Positions 16,564-26,225 of a stretch of DNA of 64,000 bases are shown here, piece after piece (positions within the stretch are counted from its first letter, which is position 1; each line of letters opens with the position of its first letter). The notes beneath the pieces are model-generated. The model saw nothing but the letters and a program-made list of their open reading frames with translations. It did not search any database and was not told the DNA's origin. A program made the position numbers and the translations under genes. Source of the stretch: Methylobacterium sp. Leaf118. Lineage in GTDB: Bacteria; Pseudomonadota; Alphaproteobacteria; Rhizobiales; Beijerinckiaceae. The stretch lies in contig NZ_CAKLBV010000017.1 of NCBI RefSeq assembly GCF_920984675.1, positions 24,540-88,539 of the forward strand, written 5' to 3'.

Positions 16564-17772
16564 ATGGCGGCAACGAGACGTCCGGGACGCAACCACCTGT
16601 TCGTTCCCGGCCCGACCAACATCCCGGACCGGGTTCAGCGGGCGATGGTCGTGCCGTCCGAGGATCACCGCTCGGTCGACTTCCCGAAGCTGACGAAGCC
16701 GCTGTTCGAGGACACCAAGAAGGTGTTCGGCTCGACCGACGGCACCATCATCCTGTTCCCGGCTTCCGGCACCGGTATCTGGGAATCGGCGCTGACGAAT
16801 ACGCTGGCGCGCACCAACAAGGTGCTGACCTCGCGCTTCGGCCAGTTCAGCCATCTCTGGATCGACATGGCCCAGCGCATCGGCCTCGACGTCATCGTCC
16901 AGGAAGAGGAGTGGGGCACCGGCGCCGATCCGGACAAGATCGAGCAGGCCCTGCGCGAGGACAAGAATCACGAGATCAAGGCCGTGATGGTGGTCCATAA
17001 CGAGACCGCCACGGGCGTCACCTCCAACATCGGCGCGGTGCGCAAGGCGATCGACGCCGCCGGTCACCCGGCCCTGCTGTTCGTCGACGGCGTCTCCTCG
17101 ATCGCCTCGCTGCCGTTCAAGATGGACGAGTGGAAGGTCGACTGCGCCATCGCCGGTTCCCAGAAGGGCCTGATGCTGCCCGCCGGTCTCGGCGTGATCT
17201 GCATCAGCCCGAAGGCGCTCAAGGCCTCCGAGGCCCTGCGCGGCAACAACGACCGTCTCGCCCATGTCTACTTCGACTGGCAAGACATGCTGAAGCAGAA
17301 CCCGGCCGGCTACTTCCCCTACACCCCGTCGGTCCCGCTGCTCTACGGCCTGCGCGAGGCCCTGGCCTGCCTGTTCGAGGAAGGGCTGGAGAACGTCTAT
17401 CACCGCCACCACGTGCTCGGCGAGGCGACCCGCCAGGCCGTCGCGGCCTGGGGTCTCAAGACCTGCGCCAAGGACCCGAAGTGGAACTCGGACACCGTCA
17501 CCGCCATCCTGGTGCCGGAGGGCGTCGACGGCGCCAAGATCATCAAGCACGCCTATGAGCGCTACAACCTCGCCCTCGGCGCCGGCCTCTCGCAGGTCGC
17601 CGGCAAGGTGTTCCGCATCGGCCATGTCGGCGATCTCAACGAGCTGTCCCTGCTCGGCGCGATCGCGGGCGCGGAGATGTCGCTCCTCGACAACGGCGTG
17701 ACGGTGACCCCGGGCTCCGGCGTGGCCGCAGCCTCCAGCTACCTGCGCGAGAACCCGCTCGCCAAGGCCTGA
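16564..17772 (+). CDS. sgaA: Serine-glyoxylate aminotransferase
   Basis: A 402-residue PLP enzyme of the serine cycle: serine + glyoxylate give hydroxypyruvate + glycine. It has the class-V aminotransferase layout. NHLFVPGPTNIPDRV lies at the N-terminus, LLFVDGVSSIASLPF carries the PLP-contact Asp, and AGSQKGLMLPAGLG carries the Schiff-base Lys (Lys201). A ggagg ribosome-binding site lies 8-12 bases before ATG 16564. It is the first gene of the run sgaA-hprA-mtdA-fchA-mtkA-mtkB-ppc-mclA. The gap to hprA is 279 bp and contains a long hairpin. Confidence 0.97.
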   Translation: MAATRRPGRNHLFVPGPTNIPDRVQRAMVVPSEDHRSVDFPKLTKPLFEDTKKVFGSTDGTIILFPASGTGIWESALTNTLARTNKVLTSRFGQFSHLWIDMAQRIGLDVIVQEEEWGTGADPDKIEQALREDKNHEIKAVMVVHNETATGVTSNIGAVRKAIDAAGHPALLFVDGVSSIASLPFKMDEWKVDCAIAGSQKGLMLPAGLGVICISPKALKASEALRGNNDRLAHVYFDWQDMLKQNPAGYFPYTPSVPLLYGLREALACLFEEGLENVYHRHHVLGEATRQAVAAWGLKTCAKDPKWNSDTVTAILVPEGVDGAKIIKHAYERYNLALGAGLSQVAGKVFRIGHVGDLNELSLLGAIAGAEMSLLDNGVTVTPGSGVAAASSYLRENPLAKA

Positions 17773-17940
17773 ACGCAAGGCCTAAGCGTCGAAGCGTGAA
17801 TAATCGAGGCGGCGCCGGTTCCAACGGCGCCGCTTCGCCTAAGTAAGAGGGCCTCGCACGACGCCCGACGGTGCCCACAGGGCGACACCGGCGGAGTGCG
17901 GGAGACAGAACAGGCCTGGGTTGAGGAAACCGCGGGTGTC

Positions 17941-18000
17941 CCTCACGAAACGCCCGCGCCGCCGGCGCGGGAACGGGCCGCGACCGGGCGTTTCGTGAGG
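17941..18000. promoter_or_regulatory. 60-bp near-perfect hairpin between sgaA and hprA
   Basis: Perfect 16-nt arms, cctcacgaaacgcccg (17941-17956) and cgggcgtttcgtgagg (17985-18000), enclose a 28-nt GC-rich loop that can itself pair in part (gcgccgccggcgcgg). No T-run follows, so it is not a classic intrinsic terminator. It may stabilise the sgaA mRNA 3' end or tune read-through into hprA. Confidence 0.8.
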
Positions 18001-18051
18001 CACTCTCAGAGCCGGCGGACGCCGACGCCGGATGACCGGAAGGGGTCCAGA

Positions 18052-18996
18052 ATGACGAAAAAAGTCGTGTTCCTTGACCGCGAGTCGCTCGATGCGAAGG
18101 TTCGCGCGTTCAACTTCCCGCACGAATACAAGGAATACGACTCGACCTGGACGCCCGAGGAGGTCGTCGAGCGGCTCCAGGGCGCCGAGATCGCCGTCAT
18201 CAACAAGGTGCCGATGCGCGCCGACACGCTCAAGCAGCTTCCGGATCTGAAGCTGATCGCGGTCGCCGCCACCGGAACGGACGTGGTCGACAAGGCCGCC
18301 GCCAAGGCGCAGGGCATCACGACCGTGAACATCCGCGGCTATGCCTTCAACACCGTGCCCGAGCACGTGATCGGCCTGATGTTCGCGCTGCGCCGCGCCA
18401 TCGTTCCCTATGCCAATTCGGTGCGGCGGGGCGATTGGAACAAGTCGACCCAGTTCTGCTACTTCGATTATCCGATCTACGACATCGCCGGCTCGACGCT
18501 GGGCATCATCGGTTACGGCGCCCTCGGCAAGTCGATCGGCAAGCGCGCCGAGGCGCTCGGCATGAAGGTGCTGGCCTATGACGTGTTCCCGCAGGACGGG
18601 CTCGTCGATCTCGAGACGATCCTGACCCAGTCGGACGTCATCACGCTGCACGTGCCGCTCACCCCCGACACCAAGAACATGATCGGGGCCGAGCAGCTGA
18701 AGACGATGAAGAACTCGGCGATCCTCATCAACACGGCCCGGGGCGGGCTCGTGGACGAGGCGGCGCTCCTCCAGGCCCTGAAGGACGGCACCATCGGCGG
18801 CGCCGGCTTCGACGTGGTGGCCCAGGAGCCCCCGAAGGACGGCAACATCCTCTGCGAGGCCGACCTGCCGAACCTGATCGTGACCCCGCACGTGGCCTGG
18901 GCCAGCAAGGAGGCGATGCAGATCCTCGCCGACCAGCTCGTCGACAACATCGAGGCCTACGTCGCGGGCAAGCCGCAGAACGTCGTCGAGGCGTGA
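18052..18996 (+). CDS. hprA: Hydroxypyruvate reductase
   Basis: A 314-residue NAD(P)H-dependent D-2-hydroxyacid dehydrogenase that reduces hydroxypyruvate to D-glycerate in the serine cycle. The nucleotide-binding motif is GIIGYGALGKSIG, and the catalytic Arg is in NTARGGLVDEAAL. The Glu lies in DVVAQEPPKDG and the catalytic His in TPHVAW. The length agrees with the Methylobacterium enzyme. ATG 18052 gives MTKKVVFLDRESLD; upstream in-frame codons run through the intergenic hairpin and are not coding. Confidence 0.97.
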   Translation: MTKKVVFLDRESLDAKVRAFNFPHEYKEYDSTWTPEEVVERLQGAEIAVINKVPMRADTLKQLPDLKLIAVAATGTDVVDKAAAKAQGITTVNIRGYAFNTVPEHVIGLMFALRRAIVPYANSVRRGDWNKSTQFCYFDYPIYDIAGSTLGIIGYGALGKSIGKRAEALGMKVLAYDVFPQDGLVDLETILTQSDVITLHVPLTPDTKNMIGAEQLKTMKNSAILINTARGGLVDEAALLQALKDGTIGGAGFDVVAQEPPKDGNILCEADLPNLIVTPHVAWASKEAMQILADQLVDNIEAYVAGKPQNVVEA

Positions 18997-19137
18997 TCCC
19001 GTGCGGCCCGGGTCACGGGCCGCCGCACCAAAGAGACCCAGGGGCGAGGACGGGCGGCGCCGGACGGGCGTCGGACGATCCTCCATGGAAACGCGCCGCG
19101 TGATGCCCGCGCGGCCCTTCAACCGGCCAGAGGAATC

Positions 19138-20004
19138 ATGTCCAAGAAGCTGCTCTTCCAGTTCGACACCGACCCCACGCCGAGCGTGTTCGACGTCGTC
19201 GTCGGCTATGACGGCGGTGCCGACCACATCACCGGCTACGGCAACGTCACGCCCGAGAACGTCGGCGCCTACGTCGACGGCACGATCTACACCCGCGGCG
19301 GCAAGGAGAAGCAGTCGACGGCGATCTTCGTCGGCGGCGGCGACATGGCGGCCGGCGAGCGCGTGTTCCAGGCGGTGAAGAAGCGCTTCTTCGGCCCGTT
19401 CCGCGTCTCCTGCATGCTGGATTCGAACGGCTCCAACACCACCGCCGCGGCCGGCGTGGCGCTCGTCGTCAAGGCGGCGGGCGGCTCGGTGAAGGGCAAG
19501 AAGGCCGTGGTGCTCGCGGGCACCGGCCCGGTCGGAATGCGCTCCGCGGCGTTGCTCGCCGGCGAAGGCGCCGAGGTCGTGCTGTGCGGGCGCAAGCTCG
19601 ACAAGGCGCAGGCCGCGGCCGACTCGGTGAACAAGCGCTTCAAGGTGAACGTCACCGCCGCCGAGACCCCCGACGACGCCTCGCGCATCGCGGTCGTGAA
19701 GGGCGCCCATCTGGTCTTCACCGCCGGTGCGATCGGCCTCGAATTGCTGCCGCAGGCCGCGTGGCAGAACGAGGCCTCGATCGAGATCGTGGCCGATTAC
19801 AACGCCCAGCCGCCGCTCGGCATCGGCGGAATCGAGGCGACCGACAAGGGCAAGGAATACGGCGGCAAGCGGGCTTTCGGCGCGCTCGGCATCGGCGGCC
19901 TGAAGCTCAAGCTGCACCGCGCCTGCATCGCCAAGCTGTTCGAGTCGAGCGAAGGCGTGTTCGACGCCGAGGAGATCTACAAGCTGGCCAAGGAGATGGC
20001 GTGA
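19138..20004 (+). CDS. mtdA: NADP-dependent methylene-H4F/methylene-H4MPT dehydrogenase MtdA
   Basis: A 288-residue cytoplasmic dehydrogenase that interconverts methylene- and methenyl-tetrahydrofolate with NADP. It feeds the serine cycle with FchA and also acts on the H4MPT derivative. It begins KKLLFQFDTDPTPSVFDVVV, where MtdA family members bind the pterin, and has a Rossmann motif in VVLAGTGPVGMRSAALLAGEG. It differs clearly from MtdB at 51410, which works in the oxidative direction. The stop overlaps the fchA start by one base (TGATG), so translation is probably coupled. Confidence 0.97.
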   Translation: MSKKLLFQFDTDPTPSVFDVVVGYDGGADHITGYGNVTPENVGAYVDGTIYTRGGKEKQSTAIFVGGGDMAAGERVFQAVKKRFFGPFRVSCMLDSNGSNTTAAAGVALVVKAAGGSVKGKKAVVLAGTGPVGMRSAALLAGEGAEVVLCGRKLDKAQAAADSVNKRFKVNVTAAETPDDASRIAVVKGAHLVFTAGAIGLELLPQAAWQNEASIEIVADYNAQPPLGIGGIEATDKGKEYGGKRAFGALGIGGLKLKLHRACIAKLFESSEGVFDAEEIYKLAKEMA

Positions 20005-20630
20005 TGGCCGAGAACGAGACCATCGCGAAGTTCCTCGACGGGCTGGCGAGTTCGGCCCCGACCCCCGGCGGTGGCGGGGCTGCCGCCATCTCCGGCGCCA
20101 TGGGCGCGGCCCTCGTATCGATGGTGTGCAACCTCACCATCGGCAAGAAGAAATATTTCGAAGTTGAGGCCGAGCTGAAACAGGTTTTGGAGAAATCCGA
20201 AGCGCTGCGAAAGACGCTCACCGGCATGATCGCCGACGACGTCGAAGCCTTCGATGCGGTGATGGGCGCCTACGGGTTGCCCAAGAACACCGACGAGGAG
20301 AAGGCGGCGCGGGCGGAAAAGATCCAGGAGGCCCTGAAGGTCGCGACCGACGTGCCGTTGGCCTGCTGCCGCACCTGCCGCGAGGTCATCGACCTCGCCG
20401 AGATCGTCGCCGACAAGGGCAATCTCAACGTCATCTCGGATGCGGGCGTGGCGGTGCTCTCCGCCTTCGCCGGCCTGCGCTCGGCGGCGCTCAACGTCTA
20501 CGTCAACGCCAAGGGCCTGGACGACCGCGCCTTCGCCGAGGAGCGGCTCAAGGCGCTGGAGGCGATCCTCGGGGAGGCCGCCGCGATCAACGAGCGGGTC
20601 TACGAGGTCGTCAGGGCCAAGGTGAACTGA
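20004..20630 (+). CDS. fchA: Methenyltetrahydrofolate cyclohydrolase
   Basis: A 208-residue cytoplasmic enzyme of the FTCD cyclodeaminase-like fold. It interconverts methenyl-H4F and N10-formyl-H4F, linking formate activation to MtdA. The N-terminal segment SSAPTPGGGGAAAISGAMGA is the family signature; the rest is helical, as in formiminotransferase-cyclodeaminase. It starts within the mtdA stop codon, and its length matches the characterised Methylobacterium FchA. The 330 bp after it form the longest gap inside the serine-cycle run. Confidence 0.97.
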   Translation: MAENETIAKFLDGLASSAPTPGGGGAAAISGAMGAALVSMVCNLTIGKKKYFEVEAELKQVLEKSEALRKTLTGMIADDVEAFDAVMGAYGLPKNTDEEKAARAEKIQEALKVATDVPLACCRTCREVIDLAEIVADKGNLNVISDAGVAVLSAFAGLRSAALNVYVNAKGLDDRAFAEERLKALEAILGEAAAINERVYEVVRAKVN

Positions 20631-20960
20631 GCCGACCGGCCCCTCTTCCGCATGGGGAGGGGCCGCAAGCGGCAGGGGGCGCCGCCCCCTCCGCCTCCAA
20701 CCTGGCCCCCGCCCGCGACCCGTTCCCGCTGGGGATGGGCGGCCGGCGCCGCCGCAGAAGCGGCGCATTGCCGGACAGGGACGCGTCGGGGGCTGGCGTT
20801 GCCGCCGCCCTGGTCGACCATCGACCTGAAAAACCGACTAAGTCACTGTCGGATAAGCAAACTGAAATTCAATAAAAGAAAAAATTGAGACCTAGACCAC
20901 TTCACGAAAACAAAATTTTCCGCGAAGGTCGGTCTTGAGGAAACGCCAAGGAGGACTCGG
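20631..20960. promoter_or_regulatory. AT-rich intergenic region before mtkA
   Basis: A 330-bp gap. The first half is GC-rich with hairpin potential (ctcttccgcatggggagg). The last ~120 bases (about 20825-20945) are strongly AT-rich for this genome, with caataaaagaaaaaattgag and the palindrome aaaatttt at 20912-20919. An aaggagg ribosome-binding site sits at 20949-20955, before mtkA. It probably carries a second promoter that lets mtkAB-ppc-mclA be expressed apart from sgaA-fchA. Confidence 0.5.
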
Positions 20961-22133
20961 ATGGACGTTCACGAGTACCAAGCCAAGGAGCTGCTCGCGA
21001 GCTTCGGGGTCGCCGTCCCGAAGGGCGCCGTGGCCTTCAGCCCCGATCAGGCGGTCTATGCCGCGACCGAACTCGGCGGCTCGTTCTGGGCGGTGAAGGC
21101 CCAGATCCATGCCGGTGCCCGCGGCAAGGCGGGCGGAATCAAGCTCTGCCGCACCTACAACGAGGTTCGCGACGCCGCCCGCGAACTCCTCGGCAAGCGT
21201 CTCGTCACGCTCCAGACCGGCCCCGACGGCAAGCCCGTCCAGCGGGTCTACATCGAGACCGCCGACCCGTTCGAGCGCGAACTCTATCTCGGCTACGTGC
21301 TGGACCGGAAGGCCGAGCGCGTCCGCGTCATCGCCTCCCAGCGCGGCGGCATGGACATCGAGGAGATCGCCGCCAAGGAGCCCGAGGCCCTGATCCAGGT
21401 CGTGGTGGAGCCGGCGGTGGGCCTGCAGCAGTTCCAGGCCCGCGAGATCGCCTTCCAGCTCGGCCTCAACATCAAGCAGGTCTCGGCCGCGGTGAAGACC
21501 ATCATGAACGCCTACCGGGCGTTCCGCGACTGCGACGGCACCATGCTGGAGATCAACCCGCTCGTCGTCACCAAGGACGACCGGGTGCTGGCGCTCGACG
21601 CCAAGATGTCCTTCGACGACAACGCCCTGTTCCGCCGCCGCAACATCGCGGACATGCACGATCCGTCCCAGGGGGACCCGCGCGAGGCCCAGGCCGCCGA
21701 GCACAACCTCAGCTATATCGGCCTCGACGGCGAGATCGGCTGCATCGTCAACGGCGCGGGCCTCGCCATGGCGACCATGGACATGATCAAGCACGCGGGC
21801 GGTGAGCCGGCGAACTTTCTGGATGTCGGCGGCGGCGCCTCGCCGGACCGGGTCGCCACGGCCTTCCGCCTCGTCCTCTCGGACCGCAACGTGAAGGCGA
21901 TCCTCGTCAACATCTTCGCCGGCATCAACCGCTGCGACTGGGTCGCGGAGGGTGTGGTGAAGGCGGCGCGCGAGGTGAAGATCGACGTGCCCCTGGTGGT
22001 GCGGCTCGCCGGCACGAATGTCGAGGAGGGCCAGAAGATCCTCGCCGCGAGCGGGCTCGACCTCATCACCGCCGACACCCTCACGGAAGCCGCGCGCAAG
22101 GCCGTCGAAGCCTGCCACGGCGCCAAGCACTGA
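20961..22133 (+). CDS. mtkA: Malate-CoA ligase (malate thiokinase), beta subunit
   Basis: A 390-residue subunit of malate thiokinase, which makes malyl-CoA from malate, CoA and ATP in the serine cycle. It has the SucC-like ATP-grasp fold: [20 protein letters not shown] at the N-terminus, [19 protein letters not shown] for nucleotide binding, and the CoA-ligase half with [14 protein letters not shown] and [16 protein letters not shown]. The similarity to succinyl-CoA synthetase beta is strong. Placement beside mtkB, ppc and mclA makes malate the likely substrate. A strong ribosome-binding site precedes ATG 20961. Confidence 0.96.
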   Translation: MDVHEYQAKELLASFGVAVPKGAVAFSPDQAVYAATELGGSFWAVKAQIHAGARGKAGGIKLCRTYNEVRDAARELLGKRLVTLQTGPDGKPVQRVYIETADPFERELYLGYVLDRKAERVRVIASQRGGMDIEEIAAKEPEALIQVVVEPAVGLQQFQAREIAFQLGLNIKQVSAAVKTIMNAYRAFRDCDGTMLEINPLVVTKDDRVLALDAKMSFDDNALFRRRNIADMHDPSQGDPREAQAAEHNLSYIGLDGEIGCIVNGAGLAMATMDMIKHAGGEPANFLDVGGGASPDRVATAFRLVLSDRNVKAILVNIFAGINRCDWVAEGVVKAAREVKIDVPLVVRLAGTNVEEGQKILAASGLDLITADTLTEAARKAVEACHGAKH

Positions 22134-22155
22134 CGAAGGAGGGAGGAATCACGCC

Positions 22156-23046
22156 ATGAGCATTCTCATCGACGAGAAGACCCCGATCATCGTCCAGGGC
22201 ATCACGGGCGACAAGGGCACCTTCCACGCCAAGGAAATGATCGCCTACGGCTCCAACGTGGTCGGCGGCGTCACCCCGGGCAAGGGCGGCAAGACCCATT
22301 GCGGCGTGCCGGTGTTCAACACCGTCAAGGACGCGGTCGCCGCCACCGGCGCCACCACCTCGATCACCTTCGTGGCGCCCCCCTTCGCGGCCGACGCCAT
22401 CATGGAGGCGGCCGATGCGGGCCTGAAGCTCGTCTGCTCCATCACCGACGGCATCCCGGCCCAGGACATGATGCGGGTGAAGCGCTACCTGCGCCGCTAC
22501 CCCAAGGAGAAGCGCACCATGGTGGTGGGCCCGAACTGCGCGGGCATCATCTCCCCCGGCAAGTCGATGCTCGGCATCATGCCCGGCCACATCTACCTGC
22601 CGGGCAAGGTCGGCGTGATCTCGCGCTCGGGGACGCTGGGCTACGAGGCGGCCGCGCAGATGAAGGAGCTCGGCATCGGCATCTCGACCTCCGTCGGCAT
22701 CGGCGGCGACCCGATCAACGGCTCGTCCTTCCTCGACCACCTCGCCCTGTTCGAGGAGGACCCGGAGACGGAGGCCGTGCTGATGATCGGCGAGATCGGC
22801 GGTCCGCAGGAGGCCGAAGCCTCGGCCTGGATCAAGGAGAACTTCTCCAAGCCGGTGATCGGTTTCGTGGCCGGCCTCACCGCCCCGAAGGGCCGCCGTA
22901 TGGGTCATGCCGGTGCCATCATCTCGGCGACCGGCGACAGCGCCGCGGAGAAGGCCGAGATCATGAGGTCCTACGGTCTCACCGTAGCGCCCGATCCGGG
23001 CTCCTTCGGCAGCACCGTCGCCGACGTGCTCGCCCGCGCGGCCTGA
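22156..23046 (+). CDS. mtkB: Malate-CoA ligase (malate thiokinase), alpha subunit
   Basis: A 296-residue SucD-like subunit that binds CoA and carries the phospho-histidine. The CoA-binding Rossmann region is at the start (PIIVQGITGDKGTFHAKEMI), followed by GVTPGKGGKTHCGVPVFNTV. The active-site histidine is His251 in RRMGHAGAII. The start is ATG 22156, with gggagga upstream and only 22 bp after mtkA. Together with MtkA it forms the heteromeric enzyme. The gap to ppc contains GC-rich hairpins. Confidence 0.96.
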   Translation: MSILIDEKTPIIVQGITGDKGTFHAKEMIAYGSNVVGGVTPGKGGKTHCGVPVFNTVKDAVAATGATTSITFVAPPFAADAIMEAADAGLKLVCSITDGIPAQDMMRVKRYLRRYPKEKRTMVVGPNCAGIISPGKSMLGIMPGHIYLPGKVGVISRSGTLGYEAAAQMKELGIGISTSVGIGGDPINGSSFLDHLALFEEDPETEAVLMIGEIGGPQEAEASAWIKENFSKPVIGFVAGLTAPKGRRMGHAGAIISATGDSAAEKAEIMRSYGLTVAPDPGSFGSTVADVLARAA

Positions 23047-23055
23047 TCCGCGCCG

Positions 23056-23075
23056 CCTCCCCCGCGCGGGGGAGG
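23056..23075. repeat. Intergenic GC hairpin between mtkB and ppc
   Basis: A perfect 8-bp inverted repeat, cctccccc (23056-23063) and gggggagg (23068-23075), with a gcgc loop, lies 10 bp after the mtkB stop. A second palindrome, cccctcgcgagggg, follows at 23131-23144. They resemble other intergenic hairpins at 54525 and 60361. A role in mRNA processing is possible; there is no T-run. Confidence 0.7.
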
Positions 23076-23218
23076 ACGCAGCGGGCGGTGCGGACGCCGC
23101 CGCTCCGCCCCGGCCACCCACCGCCGGCGACCCCTCGCGAGGGGGACGCGCCTTCGCCCTCGCCCTTCCGCGGGTCGCCGCCCGCGGGACTCCGAACACC
23201 CTCGCCAGGGAGGATGTC

Positions 23219-25984
23219 ATGCCCAAAACGCTGCACGCCCGGCCGTCAGCCGTCGATTCGACCTTCGCGCCGCCGGTCATCACCGGCACGGCGACCGAGG
23301 ACGCCCTCGACATCCTGTTCCACGCGCTGCTCGACGTGGCGCGCCGCCACGAGCCCGAGCTGGAAGCCGTGCTGCACGGGCAGGCGGACATCTCCACCTT
23401 CACGCCGGACATGCTCGCCCGCGCGCTCCAGGTGCAGGGCATCTGGTTCCAGCTCGTCTCGATCGCCGAGCAGAACGCCGCCATGCGCCGCCGCCGCCAT
23501 GTCGAGCGCGATCAGGGCCGGGCGGCCCTGAACGGGTCCTTCGCCAAGGTGCTGGCCGAAGCCTCCGCCCGCGGCATCGGCCCCGACCAGATCCACGCGC
23601 TGCTGAAGGACCTGCGCATCCGCCCGACGATCACGGCGCATCCCACCGAGGGCAAGCGCGTCACGGTCCTCGAGAAGCTGCGCCGCATCTACCTCGTCCT
23701 GCGCGAGCTGGAACTGCCGCGCTGGACCGAGCGCGAGCGCAACGGCCTGATGAGCGAGCTGCGCGACCAGATCGAGCTGATCTGGATGACCGGCGAGCTG
23801 CATCTGGAGAAGGCGACCGTCGAGCGCGAGGTCGCCTGGGGGCTGCACTTCTTCGACGAGACCCTGTTCGAGATGCTGCCCGAGGTGATGGTCTCCCTCG
23901 AAGAGAGCCTCGCGCAGTACTACCCGGACGAAGACTTCGAGGTGCCGCCCTTCTTCCAGTTCGGCAGCTGGATCGGCGGTGACCGCGACGGCAACCCCTA
24001 CGTCACCGCCAGCGTCACCCGCGAGACCCTGCAGCGCAACGCGCTGGCGTCCCTGCGCCGCTACCGCGACGGCATCACCCATCTCGGCCGCGTGCTCTCG
24101 ATCACCGAGCGGTCGCTGCCGGTGCCCGAGACCTTCCGTGGCGAACTCGCCCACATGCTGGCCGAATCCGGCGATGGGCGGGCGATCGCCAACCGCAATC
24201 CCGGCGAGGCCTACCGTCAGTATCTCTCCTGCGTCCTGCGCAAGCTCGAGGCGACGATTGCCCGCAACAAGGGCGCCCGCTCGGTCGGGCCCGACTATCC
24301 GAGCGCGGACGGACTGATCAACGATCTGCGCACGCTGGAGAAGGGGCTGGCCGACGCCAAGTGCGGTTCGCTCGGCACCGACATCGTGCGGCCGGTTCGG
24401 CGCATGGTGGAGATCTTCCGCTTCTCGACCGTGCGGCTGGACCTGCGCGAGAACTCCACCCGCACCACGAAGACGCTCCACGCCCTGTGGAAGCTCCGCA
24501 ACGGCGAACGCGAGCCGCCGGAGCTGGATGCGCCCGCCTGGAAGGACTGGCTGCTCTCCGAACTCGCCCGGCCGCGCAATCCGGAAACCGCCTTCGAGAA
24601 TTACGCCGACCGGCTGCCGGACGAGGCGCGGGAGACGCTCGCGACCTTCGCGCTGGTGGGCGAGATGCGCGATACCCTCGACCGCGAGGCGTTCGGCGCC
24701 TTCATCCTCTCGATGACGCGCTCCACCGTCGACGTGCTCGGCGCCTACCTGTTGGCCAAGGAGGCCGGCCTCTTCCTCGACGCCACGGGCACCGAGATCT
24801 GCCCGCTGCCGATCGTGCCGCTGTTCGAGACGATCGACGACCTGCGCGCCGCCCCCGCCATCATGAAGGAACTGCTCGGCATTCCCGTGGTGCGCCGTTC
24901 CACCCGCTGGCAGGGCGGAGTGCAGGAGGTGATGATCGGCTATTCCGATTCCAACAAGGACGGCGGCTTCATCGCCTCCAACTGGGAGCTCTACAAGGCG
25001 CAGGTCCGGCTCACGGTGCTCGGCAAGCATGTCGGCGTGCCGATCGCCTTCTTCCACGGCCGCGGCGGCTCGGTCAGCCGTGGCGGCGTGCCGACCCATC
25101 GGGGCATCGCGGCCCAGCCGCCGGGCTCGATCAACGGGCGCTTCCGCATCACGGAGCAGGGCGAGGTCGTCTCGTTCAAATATGCCAACCGCGGCACCGC
25201 GGCCTACCAGATGGAGCTGCTCGCGGCCTCGGTCTTCGAGCACGCGCTGCTCTCCGAGGGCAACGGCAACGGCTCGCGCGCCGAACTCGACGACGCCCTG
25301 GAGGCGCTGTCGGGCGCCTCGCGGGCGGCCTACGTCAACCTGCTTCAGGCCGACGGCCTCGTCGATTACTTCCAGGCGGCGAGCCCGCTCGACGAGATCG
25401 CGCTCCTCAACATCGGTTCTCGGCCCGCGCGCCGCTTCGGCGCCAAGTCCCTCTCGGACCTGCGGGCGATCCCCTGGGTGTTCGCGTGGTCGCAGAACCG
25501 CCACGTCATCACCGGCTGGTACGGCGTCGGTTCGGGGCTGAAGAGCTTCATCGACGTGCGCGGCGAGCAGGGCGAAGCCCTGTTGAAGCGGCTCTTCGCC
25601 CATTCGCGGGTGTTCCGCCTCGTCCTCGACGAGGTCGAGAAGACGCTGCTGATGGTCGATCTGGAGATCGCCCGGGACTATGCCGGCCTTGTCAAGGACG
25701 AGAGCGTCCGCACCCGCATCTTCCGCATGATCGAGCAGGAATACGCGCTGACGCGGGAGATGGTGCTGCGCATCAGCGGCGACCGCGAGCTGGCCCAGCG
25801 CTTCCCGCAATTCCGCGAGCGCCTGCACGGGCGCCTGCCGACCATCAACCAAGTCAGCCGCGAGCAGGTCGAGCTGCTGCGTCGCTTCCGCAGCGAGACG
25901 GACGAGGATGCCCGCGAGGCGGTGAAATCCGCGCTGCTCCTGTCGATCAACTGCATCGCCGTCGGCTTCGGTGCCACGGGCTGA
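23219..25984 (+). CDS. ppc: Phosphoenolpyruvate carboxylase
   Basis: A 921-residue cytoplasmic enzyme that carboxylates PEP to oxaloacetate, the CO2-fixing step of the serine cycle. Catalytic motifs are present: TITAHPTEGKRVTV with His141, GGDRDGNPYVTA, the GYSDSNKDGG segment and the glycine loop FFHGRGGSVSRGG. The C-terminus ends NCIAVGFGATG, near the usual NTG end of PEPC. The length is normal for the bacterial-type enzyme. It lies between mtkB and mclA on the same strand. Confidence 0.97.
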   Translation: MPKTLHARPSAVDSTFAPPVITGTATEDALDILFHALLDVARRHEPELEAVLHGQADISTFTPDMLARALQVQGIWFQLVSIAEQNAAMRRRRHVERDQGRAALNGSFAKVLAEASARGIGPDQIHALLKDLRIRPTITAHPTEGKRVTVLEKLRRIYLVLRELELPRWTERERNGLMSELRDQIELIWMTGELHLEKATVEREVAWGLHFFDETLFEMLPEVMVSLEESLAQYYPDEDFEVPPFFQFGSWIGGDRDGNPYVTASVTRETLQRNALASLRRYRDGITHLGRVLSITERSLPVPETFRGELAHMLAESGDGRAIANRNPGEAYRQYLSCVLRKLEATIARNKGARSVGPDYPSADGLINDLRTLEKGLADAKCGSLGTDIVRPVRRMVEIFRFSTVRLDLRENSTRTTKTLHALWKLRNGEREPPELDAPAWKDWLLSELARPRNPETAFENYADRLPDEARETLATFALVGEMRDTLDREAFGAFILSMTRSTVDVLGAYLLAKEAGLFLDATGTEICPLPIVPLFETIDDLRAAPAIMKELLGIPVVRRSTRWQGGVQEVMIGYSDSNKDGGFIASNWELYKAQVRLTVLGKHVGVPIAFFHGRGGSVSRGGVPTHRGIAAQPPGSINGRFRITEQGEVVSFKYANRGTAAYQMELLAASVFEHALLSEGNGNGSRAELDDALEALSGASRAAYVNLLQADGLVDYFQAASPLDEIALLNIGSRPARRFGAKSLSDLRAIPWVFAWSQNRHVITGWYGVGSGLKSFIDVRGEQGEALLKRLFAHSRVFRLVLDEVEKTLLMVDLEIARDYAGLVKDESVRTRIFRMIEQEYALTREMVLRISGDRELAQRFPQFRERLHGRLPTINQVSREQVELLRRFRSETDEDAREAVKSALLLSINCIAVGFGATG

Positions 25985-26225
25985 GCGAACGGGCTGAGCG
26001 AAGCGGTCAGACTGTCCGTGTCACCGGTCTCGGCTGGACGGCTGGGCGCGGCGCACGAGATAGAGCATCGTCCCGAAAGCCCGTTTCCCGCTTTCGGCCA
26101 ACCGACGATGCGCCACAGGAACCTGGCGATCCGTCCCGGATGCGAATTCCGGGGCGGGCCGCCAGTCGGCGCAACCCGCGCAAGGCGGGCGCCGAGATAA
26201 CGGTCTCAAGAACGGAGGAACCACG

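Noticed and set aside
20961..23046. Succinyl-CoA synthetase (sucCD)
   Set aside because: Sequence family alone would allow it, but location between fchA and ppc-mclA and the known layout in methylotrophs favour malate thiokinase.
23246..25852. Very long open frame antisense to ppc (868 residues) and similar long antisense frames elsewhere
   Set aside because: In DNA with high GC in third positions, antisense frames stay open by chance. The translation has the composition of a shadow frame (many Asp/Gly/His/Arg/Val) and no recognisable domain, whereas ppc on the other strand is certain.
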